64,000 bases of DNA from positions 8,867,967 to 8,931,966 of the forward strand of contig JABAKD010000015.1 of NCBI GenBank assembly GCA_012845835.1, in the 5' to 3' direction. A program made the translations under genes and the position numbers. This document shows positions 56,101-60,144 of the stretch, piece by piece. Every line of letters begins with the position of its first letter. Position 1 is the stretch's first letter. The stretch comes from Undaria pinnatifida. Taxonomy: Eukaryota > Sar > Phaeophyceae > Laminariales > Alariaceae. Below the pieces are notes generated by a model. It was not told the DNA's origin, ran no database searches, and worked only from the letters and a program-made list of their open reading frames with translations.

Positions 56101-58470
56101 GATCAAAGCAAAACAACACATACATATAAAGTATTGCATGACAAATCCTAGGCCATGCGTCGGACATATACCAGGTAATGTTTTTATCGTGTCGGCCTCA
56201 GCATCGAAATCTCGACACTTCAGTAGCTCGAGGGTTTTTTATTTCTTCGAGCGCTTTCTTAGAGGATCGGTTTCAACGCCCCACGCCCTTCGTCCCCCCT
56301 GCTCTCCACCCCGTCAATGCGCGCGGGGGCTGAGGGAGACAAGCGAGAAGTAGGCACGATCTTCGACTTTGCGGGGCATGCTCGGGCATTTTTCCGAATC
56401 TTGACAGAGGGAGTGGCAGCGCGCAAATACAAAGGGGAAACTTTTCAAAATAATAGTATTTGCAGTGGTAGGAATTACATTTTTCCAGCTCTTTGCATTG
56501 CTGCTCCGAAGAGTCGCTGTCCATGTTGCTTCGCGGTCCATGCTCGACTGAGTATTAACGGTAGGTGTACTCTACATTTTTCACAGTGTTGCTGTGGCGA
56601 CAAGATAGACCTGAACGCCCCCGGCCCTTCGTGTTCCGTTGAATGCCACGCCGTGAACCATGAATGCGTGCGGGTTGTCATGTGCGTTCTCATGCAAGTT
56701 GTCGCTCCCAAAAGGATAAGTTGCTGGGAAAAATACGGCAAAATGATTGGCATCTGACTTTGTCCGAGATACTCGAGAGATACTCGGACTTTATAGGGTA
56801 CTTAGAGAATTGTACCCAGTTACAGCAGCAGCAGCATCCCGAGAAAAACCACGTGTCCGTTGAAAAAGAACGGTCAAGAAAACAACAAAAAGAGAACAAC
56901 CAACAGCACAAACAAGCAGCATGCACAACGACCAGCACATCGCGGTGTGCACCCCGCACAGCGCACCTCAGTTGTAGCGAGGATTCCCCCAGCCTGTACT
57001 CGTATACAGCAGTATCTTCAGCGCCTTTGATCGGATGCGGCTGACCCACAAAGCTGTGGCTGAAAGGGAAGATGTAGAAAGACTGAACATTAAACGAAGT
57101 AAACGACGCAATCTCGAAAAAGCTGACGAAAAAAGAGCAAACACCCAGCACATCATCCGTCGGGCCAACCCAGGAAGAGTCGGACCAAAGAAAGAAGAAG
57201 GTTGTTCGCATCGTCCGAGGAAAGGCGCCTCGCGATGCATCGCCTGTCTCGGTAATCCTTGAAGTTGACCGAGGCAAGATCGTTGCTGGCGCCGCGGCTT
57301 GCGCAACTGCCAGTGCTACTGCTGCTGTTGTTTCTGCTGCTTTTGTTATGTGGGTTCCTCTCGGCAAGACAAAAAATCACGAAAACAGTTTTTGTGCGTG
57401 CTCGTAGACTCACATGACATCAGGCAGTCTTATGTCACGCAGGGAAAATGCTGGTGGTGGCGATCAAGTGGCTCGACATATATTTTGTACAACGCGGAGT
57501 CGGCAGCTCGCTACGTATGCTGGCGCAACACGCACGCGTGCTAGTAGTAGGTGCCACCAGCTACTACCACCATGGTACTCTCCATATATGATTCTGCTGC
57601 TGCTGTCTCCTGGTTGCTATGCTGGGTGGTGCATGGTGCGCCAGAAGGCTTAATTCGTCGGCGATTGCTGCGTTGCCGACAGCATCGTGGTGGCACACCG
57701 CACATGCTCAGCCGTTTTGGTCACAGGACCACGAGGCACGAGAGAGCACGAGAGGGACCAGACACGGTGACCGAGAGGTGCGCATTCAGTGGTTATCATC
57801 TGCGCGTCGGTCAGTTTGGCGGAAGCGGATGTCAATCAATGTGCGCTGTTGTTGTGTTGTGTATCAGTTCATCAAGGATGCGATGCGCGTGGTTTTATGC
57901 ATATTTTTGTGACCCTTGAGTAGTTTTGCCCTTCGATTATATTTCAGATATTCGTAAACTTGATTATTATTTTAGTAAAAAAAAAAAAAGTCTACTGTAT
58001 CACGCAGCTTGCAATGTTGAGTCTAAGCTAATCAATCGGTCGTACTCGCAGCTAGCAGCTGGCGTTTTTCGATTTTTTGTAAAAAAAACACCGACACTAG
58101 TCTAAATATATTTGTACATCCTCAAAACCATTAATAGAATGAATGTCCCCACCAACAAAGACCGATAAAGACAATGGGAAAGCCGATAGTTTGGCCAAAA
58201 CATTTCCAAACTTCTCTTTTGGGGTCCTTTGCTGAAAGATTCCGGGTAACGTCGCTATGGGGGAAAAACGATAACTTTTTTTTCTTAACTCTTTTTTTGT
58301 CCTGCGTTCAACTGGCCGATTTGTCTATTTTTCATCGAGCCTTGATCAACATTGTCCAACAAACACGACTGACCTTCGATCCCGAGATAGAGACAGCCCA
58401 TGGTCACCGCTCCTTGCTCTGAAGTCACAAGAGTGTAGGTGACAGCGCTGAAGAGTTCATCTCGATCCAT
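23051..58470 (-). CDS. MFS transporter, Spinster-like, 11 exons, 493 residues
   Basis: Joined exons (minus strand) are 58470-58374, 49955-49792, 48480-48394, 40987-40760, 39895-39642, 37880-37744, 36662-36587, 35029-34898, 33119-33048, 26130-26022 and 23176-23051. All introns are GT-AG and phases run 1,0,0,0,2,1,2,2,2,0 without conflict. The product has the length and hydrophobic pattern of a 12-helix major facilitator. The helix 2-3 loop carries motif A (GRAADICNRK, residues ~124-133), and a second copy-like loop follows helix 8 (GGLAADRWEKAG). The nearest family known to me is the Spinster/sphingolipid-type transporters, which move lipids or small anions across internal membranes with protons. 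The substrate here cannot be told. Introns total about 34 kb and are packed with repeats. The internal exons are secure; exon 1 is the least certain. Confidence 0.9.
23520..24270. repeat. Intron 10 segment with recurrent CAGTCGAAAA words
   Basis: Forms of (c/t)agtcgaaaa recur at about 23,536, 23,690, 24,150, 24,182 and 24,237, irregularly spaced. The pair gccgaaagccgccaaagcta / gccgagaaccgccaaagcta (23,799 and 23,838) is a 39-bp tandem duplication. No coding role is evident; this is spliced out. Confidence 0.45.
24484..24709 (+). mobile_element. MITE 'M', copy b, 226 bp (internally deleted), TSD ATTT
   Basis: It begins GACCCAGGCTACGTAGG and ends GTAGCCTTGGTC, with ATTT on both sides (24,480-24,483 and 24,710-24,713). 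About 43 bp near the right end are missing relative to copy a. It lies in intron 10 of the transporter. Confidence 0.82.
24714..26021. other. Intron 10, remainder; nothing recognised
   Basis: Plus-strand open frames near 25,134-25,462 overlap each other in different frames and have no motif. Presumed non-coding intron. Confidence 0.5.
26022..26130 (-). CDS. MFS transporter exon 10 (residues 416-452; helix 11)
   Basis: CG from exon 9 plus G gives Arg, then GVGFGCYSLFTMSAGSLMSY and IGLVLEDYTSDYAIK. The acceptor is aaaacatag and the donor GTGTGT, phase 0. A second AG 36 bases further in (tgctacag) would delete 12 residues and is less likely. Confidence 0.9.
26430..26688 (-). mobile_element. MITE 'M', copy c, 259 bp, TSD AAAA
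   Basis: It runs GACCAAGGCTACGGTAGG ... CCTGGGTC in reverse orientation relative to copy a. AAAA on both sides (26,426-26,429 and 26,689-26,692) is the 4-bp target duplication. The right terminus has lost about 10 bp of the inverted repeat. It lies in intron 9. Confidence 0.8.
26693..27240. other. Intron 9 segment; nothing recognised
   Basis: Includes a short (cat)n stretch near 26,988-27,014. No gene evident. Confidence 0.5.
27245..27298. repeat. Degenerate interstitial telomeric-type tract
   Basis: About nine imperfect units around CCCTAA/CTCTAACCC (ending cccttaaccctaaccctg) are read on the plus strand, equivalent to TTAGGG-type telomere repeat on the minus strand. It lies inside intron 9, so it is an internal remnant and not a chromosome end. 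Confidence 0.7.
27300..28435. other. Intron 9 segment; unassigned frames
   Basis: A plus-strand frame (27,458-27,718) and a minus-strand frame (28,066-27,761) are open for 86 and 101 codons. Neither has a family motif or clear splice context, and I do not call them genes. Confidence 0.4.
28440..28687 (+). mobile_element. MITE 'M' relative, highly diverged copy
   Basis: Keeps both internal palindromes (gtcactcgagcgagtgac near 28,519 and gctcgtgcgagt near 28,672) and the ctataagctgcgccaa block, in family order. The terminal repeats are almost unrecognisable, so it is an old copy. A minisatellite abuts its right edge. Confidence 0.55.
28685..28860. repeat. ATAGTATGAT-type minisatellite, array 1
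   Basis: About 17 imperfect units of a ~10-bp motif (gtatgatagt) run from the right edge of the diverged MITE. Larger arrays of the same motif lie at 31,863-32,320 and 32,622-32,735. Confidence 0.8.
28861..29475. other. Intron 9 segment; nothing recognised
   Basis: Short frames only. Confidence 0.4.
29480..30250. repeat. Local duplication flanking MITE copy d
   Basis: Positions 29,485-29,630 (aataacaatgtgaaaagaaa...actaccaacctattatgcgg...gcatgatcgc) correspond to 30,080-30,200 in the same order. MITE copy d sits at the right edge of the first unit. Confidence 0.5.
29637..29905 (+). mobile_element. MITE 'M', copy d, 269 bp
   Basis: Begins GACCCAGGCTACGGTAGG and ends CTACCGTAGCCTTGGTC: the terminal repeats match over at least 18 bases with one mismatch. 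Both internal palindromes are present (near 29,697 and 29,842). Flanks are ATGC and ATTGC, so a 4-bp duplication is only approximate here. In intron 9. Confidence 0.83.
30251..30600. other. Intron 9 segment; AT-rich, nothing recognised
   Basis: No gene or known repeat seen. Confidence 0.4.
30605..31880 (-). repeat. Large C-run repeat E, copy 2 (inverted partner of 45,740-46,900)
   Basis: Successive sub-blocks each contain a C-run, a ccatgccgct-type word and a cgcctagatctagcaccacg-type word. They are followed by the distinctive segment 31,590-31,860 (gctgtcagatgttgtctccc, gttgaccctgatag, aggacacacaacccg, ctcacagctggagtgtattt). The reverse complement of the whole series is found at 45,740-46,900. 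Apparent proline-rich reading frames are produced by the C-runs. Partial copies occur at 55,250-55,440 and 62,850-63,090. Confidence 0.72.
31863..32320. repeat. ATAGTATGAT-type minisatellite, array 2
   Basis: About 45 imperfect units of a ~10-bp motif fill 450 bp, with insertions such as catgatgtgtgatagaatgat repeated at 31,914 and 32,032. It begins exactly at the end of repeat E. Confidence 0.85.
32310..32625 (-). mobile_element. tRNA-derived SINE-like element, copy 2
   Basis: Minus strand: box A GGTGGCGTATCGGG (32,610-32,597) and box B GAGTTCGAATCCCC (32,564-32,551). The same ~240-bp body as the copy at 6,408-6,745 follows, ending in an A-rich stretch against the minisatellite. The minisatellite continues on the other side, so the element appears inserted into that array. 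Confidence 0.72.
32622..32735. repeat. ATAGTATGAT-type minisatellite, array 3
   Basis: Continuation of array 2 on the far side of the SINE-like element (catagtatgacagtatgata and so on). Confidence 0.8.
32880..33040 (-). repeat. Single satellite-C unit next to exon 9
   Basis: The phrase accgtctcgcacggtgtgcaatacc (near 32,988) is a diverged unit of the satellite at 17,260-18,200. It ends just inside intron 9, within about 10 bp of the exon 9 donor. Confidence 0.5.
33048..33119 (-). CDS. MFS transporter exon 9 (residues 392-415; helix 10)
   Basis: A 72-bp exon between acceptor ccatacag and donor GTGAGT. It encodes FLFAECWHGPVLSVLQ followed by KHLPPRA. The [AE]-E-x-W-x-G-P signature is a hallmark of the helix 10 region in Spinster-like proteins. 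Confidence 0.93.
33360..33960. repeat. Dispersed repeat F, copy 1
   Basis: The gattttgaaaccagctcccagccg...tcatcgttcgatagcc block resembles 36,025-36,110, and cccaaaaactgattttg (33,941) recurs at 35,667. Both copies lie in introns of the transporter. Confidence 0.5.
34445..34600. repeat. Dispersed repeat G, partner of 52,115-52,260
   Basis: The order catacctcggccatgggattgttcat ... gatcagtttttgggagg ... gtcgtagcacgcgtccac parallels 52,117-52,255 in the same orientation. In intron 8. Confidence 0.55.
34898..35029 (-). CDS. MFS transporter exon 8 (residues 348-391; helix 9)
   Basis: AG from exon 7 plus G gives Arg, then WEKAGEKRARMYIAAIGALL and helix 9 continuing to FYASMFFLLV. The donor is GTGAGT, phase 2. 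The acceptor (aaaatgag) is weak but is the in-frame choice. Confidence 0.9.
35035..36125. repeat. Intron 7 segment including dispersed repeat F, copy 2
   Basis: Holds a short series of similar phrases (gacgg(t/g)c(a/g)aa...aa(a/c)atg at 35,075-35,222, about 35-50 bp apart). From about 35,380 it has blocks shared with 33,360-33,960. No gene evident. Confidence 0.45.
36587..36662 (-). CDS. MFS transporter exon 7 (residues 323-347; helix 8)
   Basis: The acceptor is tatttcag and the donor GTGAGC. A 76-bp exon completes Tyr from exon 6 and encodes SYLNASVVSFGGALSSYLGG and LAAD. The helix 8 pattern and small-residue spacing are as expected before the second loop motif. Confidence 0.93.
37170..37590 (-). 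mobile_element. MITE 'M' relative, highly diverged copy
   Basis: Contains the gagccactcgcaagag word (near 37,358), the tgaaaatac..cggacgcgtttt block, cattgcattgcggattcaaat (37,439) and a cactcgcggaagtgg palindrome, in the order of the reverse-oriented MITE. Terminal repeats are not evident. In intron 6. Confidence 0.45.
37744..37880 (-). CDS. MFS transporter exon 6 (residues 277-322; helix 7)
   Basis: Starts after ...gatgaag so that AG plus C forms Ser, then SHFLGEPLFILMIFGGMFRF, and ends in SYLPDFYSQMYPDYNTI at a perfect GTAAGT donor (phase 1). Helix 7 with the PLF..M..GG.FR pattern fits the family. The acceptor is the only one that keeps frame with exon 5. Confidence 0.9.
38200..38468 (-). 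mobile_element. MITE 'M', copy e, 269 bp, TSD CGGG
   Basis: The best preserved copy: GACCAAGGCTACGGTAGG at the left and CTACCGTAGCCTTGGTC at the right, inverted repeats perfect over 18 bases. CGGG on both sides (38,196-38,199 and 38,469-38,472) is the target duplication. Internal palindromes lie near 38,252 (GAGCCACTCGCACGAGTGGC) and 38,397 (TTACTCGCGCGAGTGACC). In intron 5. Confidence 0.88.
38470..39070 (-). repeat. Diverged MITE-like sequence and a 2-unit ~205-bp tandem
   Basis: From 38,500 the gagccactcgcacgagtgac word and the gtttagtttcaggcaggg block resemble the MITE interior. Two ~205-bp units follow, each starting at a cactcgcgc(g/c)agt palindrome and sharing ccgggccaccttacaccga-like, cccccctgaccgcag and gctctgccgccggtcatgcc words (38,831 and 39,036). 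The tandem seems to have grown out of a MITE copy. Confidence 0.6.
39071..39641. other. Intron 5 remainder; nothing recognised
   Basis: Short frames only. A (tc)n run lies near 39,260. Confidence 0.4.
39642..39895 (-). CDS. MFS transporter exon 5 (residues 193-276; helices 5-6)
   Basis: The acceptor is ttcgacag and the donor GTGAGG, ending in phase 2. It encodes helix 5 (ANGIIVAGVYLGNGLSSLSI), the EEFGWRATAYSVA junction usual before helix 6, helix 6 (GFVLALIVLFTV), then the hydrophilic central loop that divides the two halves of MFS proteins. Confidence 0.93.
40018..40055 (+). other. G-run cluster (G-quadruplex-type motif)
   Basis: Repeated GGGTGGGGGTGGG blocks give more than four G-runs with single-base loops on the plus strand, the template strand of the transporter intron 4. 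Structure formation is an inference from the base pattern. Confidence 0.6.
40281..40349 (-). pseudogene. Decayed duplicate of the end of transporter exon 4
   Basis: On the minus strand this encodes 23 codons (MPASISLVTDYFPAESNAQ at their end) aligning without gaps to the last 23 codons of exon 4 (VPASFSLIADYFPAESLAQ). I count 15 of 23 residues identical and about 72% base identity. It ends, like exon 4, at a CAG|GTA donor-like site. Directly upstream, an in-frame TGA stands where exon 4 has a sense codon, and the rest of exon 4 is not present. It lies 411 bp downstream of exon 4 in intron 4, so it is most likely a dead partial exon duplication. Confidence 0.7.
40760..40987 (-). CDS. MFS transporter exon 4 (residues 117-192; helices 2-4)
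   Basis: The acceptor is ccccacccag and the donor GTATAC, phase 0 at both ends (76 codons). It begins VLSGLVMGRAADICNRK, holding MFS motif A, then helix 3 and helix 4 (LLLSQILLGMAESS), and ends SLIADYFPAESLAQ. These are the most diagnostic residues of the gene. Confidence 0.95.
41731..41802. repeat. Inverted pair of tRNA-like box A segments around CACGTG
   Basis: The right arm reads tagctcagcgggtaatgctg, a typical tRNA 5' half, and the left arm is its near-complement (cactacccactgagcta), joined by ctcagtcacgtgactgag. The whole is a ~72-bp imperfect palindrome with a 2-base asymmetry. No box B follows either arm within tRNA distance, so neither arm is a tRNA gene. A relative is at 47,930-47,990. 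Confidence 0.7.
41873..42240. repeat. 58-bp tandem repeat, 6 units
   Basis: The word atcgtcgggagtggcgga starts at 41,921, 41,979, 42,037, 42,095 (one mismatch), 42,153 and 42,211: exactly 58 bp each time. Each unit also has a gactgcgcgagaaggcactt block. 58 is not a multiple of three, so open frames through it are incidental. In intron 3. Confidence 0.92.
42465..43250. repeat. Irregular tandem repeat with GGTTCGAACACG words, ~5 units
   Basis: The block gaagggatttgtaccgcagg...gctggaggaaggtgaggtag...ggttcgaacacgtacgc recurs near 42,488, 42,697, 42,948, 43,028 and 43,110, with cacacgcaaacacacaggag spacers in three. The ggttcgaacac word resembles a box B of tRNA genes, but no box A precedes it. 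In intron 3. Confidence 0.8.
43560..45400. repeat. ~340-bp tandem repeat, 5 units
   Basis: The anchor gtagttcgt begins at 43,687, 44,025, 44,366, 44,710 and 45,060, giving periods of 338, 341, 344 and 350 bp that differ by poly-T length and small indels. Later units (3-5) are more alike than the first. Each contains cgcagcccagggcacaacga, atcgaacagcagaggcgcaa and caccaccagcgctgggttgg. Long minus-strand reading frames through the array change frame from unit to unit and have no known domain, so I treat it as non-coding. Confidence 0.93.
45400..45695. repeat. Two GC hairpin units
   Basis: Two ~195-bp units each hold a run of about eight or nine G, a short cgacgcg-type loop and a run of about nine C (45,429-45,453 and 45,622-45,647). 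Each is followed by a second C-run and cgggcccgacacagtgtgcg. The units are flanked by pieces of the preceding ~340-bp repeat. Confidence 0.8.
45740..46900 (+). repeat. Large G-run repeat E, copy 1 (inverted partner of 30,605-31,880)
   Basis: Begins aaatacactccaactgtgag and continues through the gtcaacagggtgattttag and ctgacagctgtggaggg blocks into several G-run sub-blocks. Each sub-block has words such as gataaat(c/g)tgacggttttgg or ggtgctaggtctaggcgat. Minus-strand frames read proline-rich only because of the G-runs. In intron 3, opposite in orientation to the copy in intron 9. Confidence 0.75.
47020..47130 (-). repeat. tRNA-like (SINE head-like) segment
   Basis: On the minus strand, tacagctcagtgggtggtct is box A-like (47,134-47,115), with a degenerate gagctcggttttcg about 35 bp beyond. 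It is too diverged for a tRNA gene. Confidence 0.45.
47249..47320 (+). repeat. tRNA-like (SINE head-like) segment with intact T-arm
   Basis: A box A-like taggtcagtgggg (47,251) and box B gggttcgattctc (47,296-47,308). GCGGG and CTCGC around ttcgatt make a proper T-stem. The 5' and 3' flanks do not pair as an acceptor stem and no plausible anticodon stem is seen, so this is called tRNA-derived and not a tRNA. Confidence 0.55.
47321..48393. other. Intron 3 proximal part; nothing recognised
   Basis: Only a weak relative of the box A palindrome (47,930-47,990) stands out. Confidence 0.4.
48394..48480 (-). CDS. MFS transporter exon 3 (residues 88-116; loop and helix 2)
   Basis: The acceptor is gttttcag and the donor GTGAGT, with phase 0 at both ends (29 codons). 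It encodes EDFISIEDATGISTSEYGVL followed by the first half of helix 2. A 'G[IL]S...[FY]G[LV]L' signature before helix 2 is typical of Spinster-like and related anion transporters. Confidence 0.9.
48600..48800. repeat. Diverged fragment related to repeat E edge
   Basis: The block cgaaactcgcctttgcaagctgtgtgtggtac resembles 45,784-45,813 and 55,300-55,330. In intron 2. Confidence 0.45.
49792..49955 (-). CDS. MFS transporter exon 2 (residues 33-87; helix 1)
   Basis: The acceptor is a good T-rich tract ending tttag. The exon reads through a hydrophobic helix (GLIVCYLSLLFAFNVF) and an amphipathic segment (NNIWARFLLIYLYAV). It ends in an acidic loop (DEDYDDDDT) at donor GTGAGG, phase 0. Its phase fits exon 3 directly. 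Confidence 0.8.
50037..50288 (+). repeat. 5' LTR
   Basis: Shares atcttaca(c/t)agaat, acaaacgggaaggtccatgg, gtgataacgaacgaactatt and gagtcggtaca with 52,785-53,036 at the same offsets. The precise ends are uncertain; TG at 50,050 and CA at 50,287-50,288 are possible. Confidence 0.72.
50567..52105 (+). pseudogene. gag-protease region of the LTR element
   Basis: Three frames together cover a Ty3/gypsy-like gag. The first has EDMREILVSYLEYEQQM-like sequence (50,560-50,640). The second is 50,752-51,093, with RVFMQKRALQKYLADSGL and AAGIEPLEFRRKLE. The third, 51,059-52,105, is open for 348 codons. The third frame holds a CCHC zinc knuckle (CFVCGKQGHKQRDC, near 51,300) and then the front of a retropepsin (VKVLMESGSGITAISEEL, near 51,905). 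The usual catalytic Asp of D-S-G is Glu here. The protease stops at 52,103-52,105, before its C-terminal half that copy 1 retains. The frames shift near 50,700 and 51,070, so no intact Gag is made. Confidence 0.8.
52785..53036 (+). repeat. 3' LTR
   Basis: Direct counterpart of 50,037-50,288, equal in length. The two LTRs differ at many sites, so the insertion is old. Confidence 0.7.
53085..54460. repeat. Dispersed repeat H, copy 1 (partner of 60,145-61,590)
   Basis: Shares with 60,145-61,590, in the same order and orientation, cctgaaatgaggc, aatcatgga, cgccatgcgaccgcaa, ggtcacatagcgggt/ccctt, attcgcgtcg, ctcacaacgaacggtgg and gacttgcaccacagc. That is about 1.4 kb of diverged direct repeat. 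One copy lies in intron 1 and the other upstream of the gene. No conserved reading frame spans both. Confidence 0.7.
54450..54900. repeat. Dispersed repeat D, copy 2 (inverted relative to 8,690-9,190)
   Basis: Reverse complement of the 8,690-9,190 block. It includes a gggtgccggcacggcaccc palindrome at 54,471-54,489, the hairpin form of the terminal block. Confidence 0.6.
55245..55445 (+). repeat. Partial copy of repeat E edge
   Basis: The blocks aaaatacacttctgctgtgagatcgaagatttt, aggagtataggtcgg and gtcaacagggtgacgttag correspond to 45,755-45,920. The G-run part is absent. Confidence 0.65.
55480..55990 (-). repeat. Palindrome-containing satellite array C3 (~3 units)
   Basis: Same family as 17,260-18,200, with tcaccgcctctcacggtgtgg near 55,707 and gatacctccacgcacggcgtg near 55,930, about 220 bp apart. 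A more diverged unit lies near 55,510. Confidence 0.65.
56030..56660. repeat. Two diverged fragments of repeat B
   Basis: The words ggtttcaacgccccacgccctt (56,270) and ctgaacgcccccggcccttc (56,611) resemble repeat B near 4,825 and 61,985. Confidence 0.4.
56664..57262 (+). other. Unidentified charged reading frames
   Basis: Two overlapping plus-strand frames, 56,664-57,044 and one closing at 57,262, together read as a hydrophilic sequence: a Gln/Lys-rich stretch, then basic helix-like RLNIKRSKRRNLEKADEKRA. The opposite strand is open for 225 codons with Cys/Phe-rich sequence. I recognise no family. It may be a transposon remnant or compositional, and it lies in intron 1 of the transporter. 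Confidence 0.3.
57265..58373. other. Intron 1 distal part; nothing recognised
   Basis: Contains a ctgctactgctgctg-type triplet-rich stretch at 57,310-57,345. No exon-like sequence evident apart from exon 1 at the edge. Confidence 0.4.
58374..58470 (-). CDS. MFS transporter exon 1 (start codon, residues 1-33)
   Basis: ATG at 58,470-58,468 is the first in-frame ATG after an upstream in-frame TGA, with G at -3 and +4. The exon encodes MDRDELFSAVTYTLVTSEQG and on to LYLGIE. It ends with one base of a split codon before the donor GTCAGT. That single base joins the two-base start of exon 2 to give Ala. Phase, donor and total length (493 residues) support it, but the sequence is not a conserved part of the family. 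An alternative start exon elsewhere in the 8.4 kb first intron is possible. Confidence 0.55.
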
Positions 58471-58572
58471 GACTAGGGCGTGAAAGGTTGCTTGGGTTGT
58501 CCTGTGGTCGTCCGTCACATCCTCTCAAAATTCTGTTCTTTGCCCTTCGAGAGAAGACAGAGTTTTTGTCTC

Positions 58573-59385
58573 AGGGCCCGAATTAACGAGGAACTTGCAA
58601 AATCCAATTTCGATTTTTTTATATAAAATTATATTAAATTTGCATCTGATTGGTCAAGAAATGAATCACCAAGCAGGCATTCTCAGAATTATTACGAAAA
58701 ATCAAATTCAACAAAGAAGTAAAAAAAGACTTTCTCGGTCGAATTTAGTCGAAAATCGAAATTGAATTTATGGAGTTTGTCCACCTAGACATGGCTTGTT
58801 CTGTGTAACCGAAGCCGGCCACGCGGATTGGTGCCATGTCGTCGGCTGATTGAGAGACGAGAAGCCACCATTGCGAGAGGTAGGACCACCGGAGCAGCCG
58901 CAGCGCGGCCTCCGAAGGTCCTTAGCACAGCATAGACCGCCTGCGACGCTTCGAAAACAACCGAGACCGCCGCAAACCCAGTTTTTCGTCGCCCTGCACC
59001 TCAAATATTACACGACCAACTACCACATAATGACTTCGCTCAGAAGTTCGACCGCTATATCCCCGTCGCTGCTGCCCGTGTCGGGCGGCGGGGTGGCGCC
59101 AGCCCATCCAAGAGACACCTAGAGCCATAGCCTCCAAGCCGCTGCCGGCCAAAAGATTCTGCGGCAAGCCGCGGCGCTCCGGGGAGGACGCGAGTTATCG
59201 CTCGCCTCGGTCGTTGCCCACGGGTGTTCGTTGACTCTTTTGCGTTTTTTTATTTTTATTTTTTTCCTAGAACGCACTGCGCCGTTCCTCGATAAGAGCC
59301 AAATTTGCATTTTTCGTGTATTTTTCATGAAATTAAAGAAAAAAATCGAAATCGATTTGGCAAGTTCCTCGTTAATTCGGGCCCT
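58573..59385. mobile_element. 813-bp DNA element with ~47-bp inverted termini (hAT-like ends)
   Basis: The left end AGGGCCCGAATTAACGAGGA and the right end are inverted repeats, perfect for the first 26 bases and continuing to an AT-rich cgattttttt block (about 47 bases in all). A (C)AGGG start is common in hAT elements. An 8-bp target duplication is not clear: tttgtctc and cagtgttc flank it. The interior has no transposase; its frames are short. It lies about 100 bp upstream of the proposed transporter start codon. Confidence 0.8.
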
Positions 59386-60040
59386 CAGTGTTCTACACAC
59401 CAGCCGTCAGTAATATGTGATTTCAACAGAAGCCTGGTCGGCCCCTGCCACAACTCACCGGCCGTAGAGTGAGCGCTGTGTACACCAAGGGGGGGTCGAA
59501 GCCCCAAACGAACTCGCCACGTTCAGAGCTCAGGACGCTGTCGTTGATTTTGTCGAACGAAGTGTGTGCAGAACACGAAATAACGGTGCGTCTAGTCCAC
59601 GACCTACTTGATAGTTTCTCAGGCAGACGTTGGCCATGATCGCCGCGATAAATCTGTTTTGTCCGGAATTAAGGAAAATTTCAAAAACAAAACTTACAAA
59701 ATTGGGCCCATTGGTGACCGTCTAGGCAAACTTTGGCTGAGATCTTCGGGAATTAAAAACTTTGGCCTTACATATTCGCCGGTCTGAGTACGACCGGTCG
59801 CACACATTATACGAGTGAGTGTGTACGCATGTATAAGTACATGTAGCCAGGGCCAGCTATATTTATCCAACATTTTGATGTACTACTGTACCGCACACCT
59901 GCCAAACTATTTTGAAAAAAATATTTCAAGAACGTCAGCCGTGAGTTCGACGAATTTCGGGTCATTTATTTCGGATAAAACTCTTGGCATTCCTTTGCAT
60001 TTCAATTTTTTGTTTGTGTCGGATGGAACAATTCCAACCC
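59386..60040. other. No gene recognised
   Basis: Sequence upstream of the hAT-like element. Short frames only. Confidence 0.4.
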
Positions 60041-60044
60041 CTTC

Positions 60045-60110
60045 CCCGTCCTACCCGAAATATGGGTGCCGGCGAATACCGGCAACCATGCGGAGCCCTT
60101 GTAATATATG
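60045..60110. repeat. Terminal block of repeat D
   Basis: The sequence cctacccgaaatatgggtgccggcgaataccgg ... accatgcgga matches the ends at 9,115 and (inverted) 54,465-54,490. Confidence 0.6.
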
Positions 60111-60144
60111 CTATTATAAGTGAAACTAAAATACTAGCACAACC

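Noticed and set aside
56690-57367. A 225-codon minus-strand frame as an exon of the transporter
   Set aside because: It is not needed by phase or length, does not resemble the family, and mirrors charged frames on the other strand.
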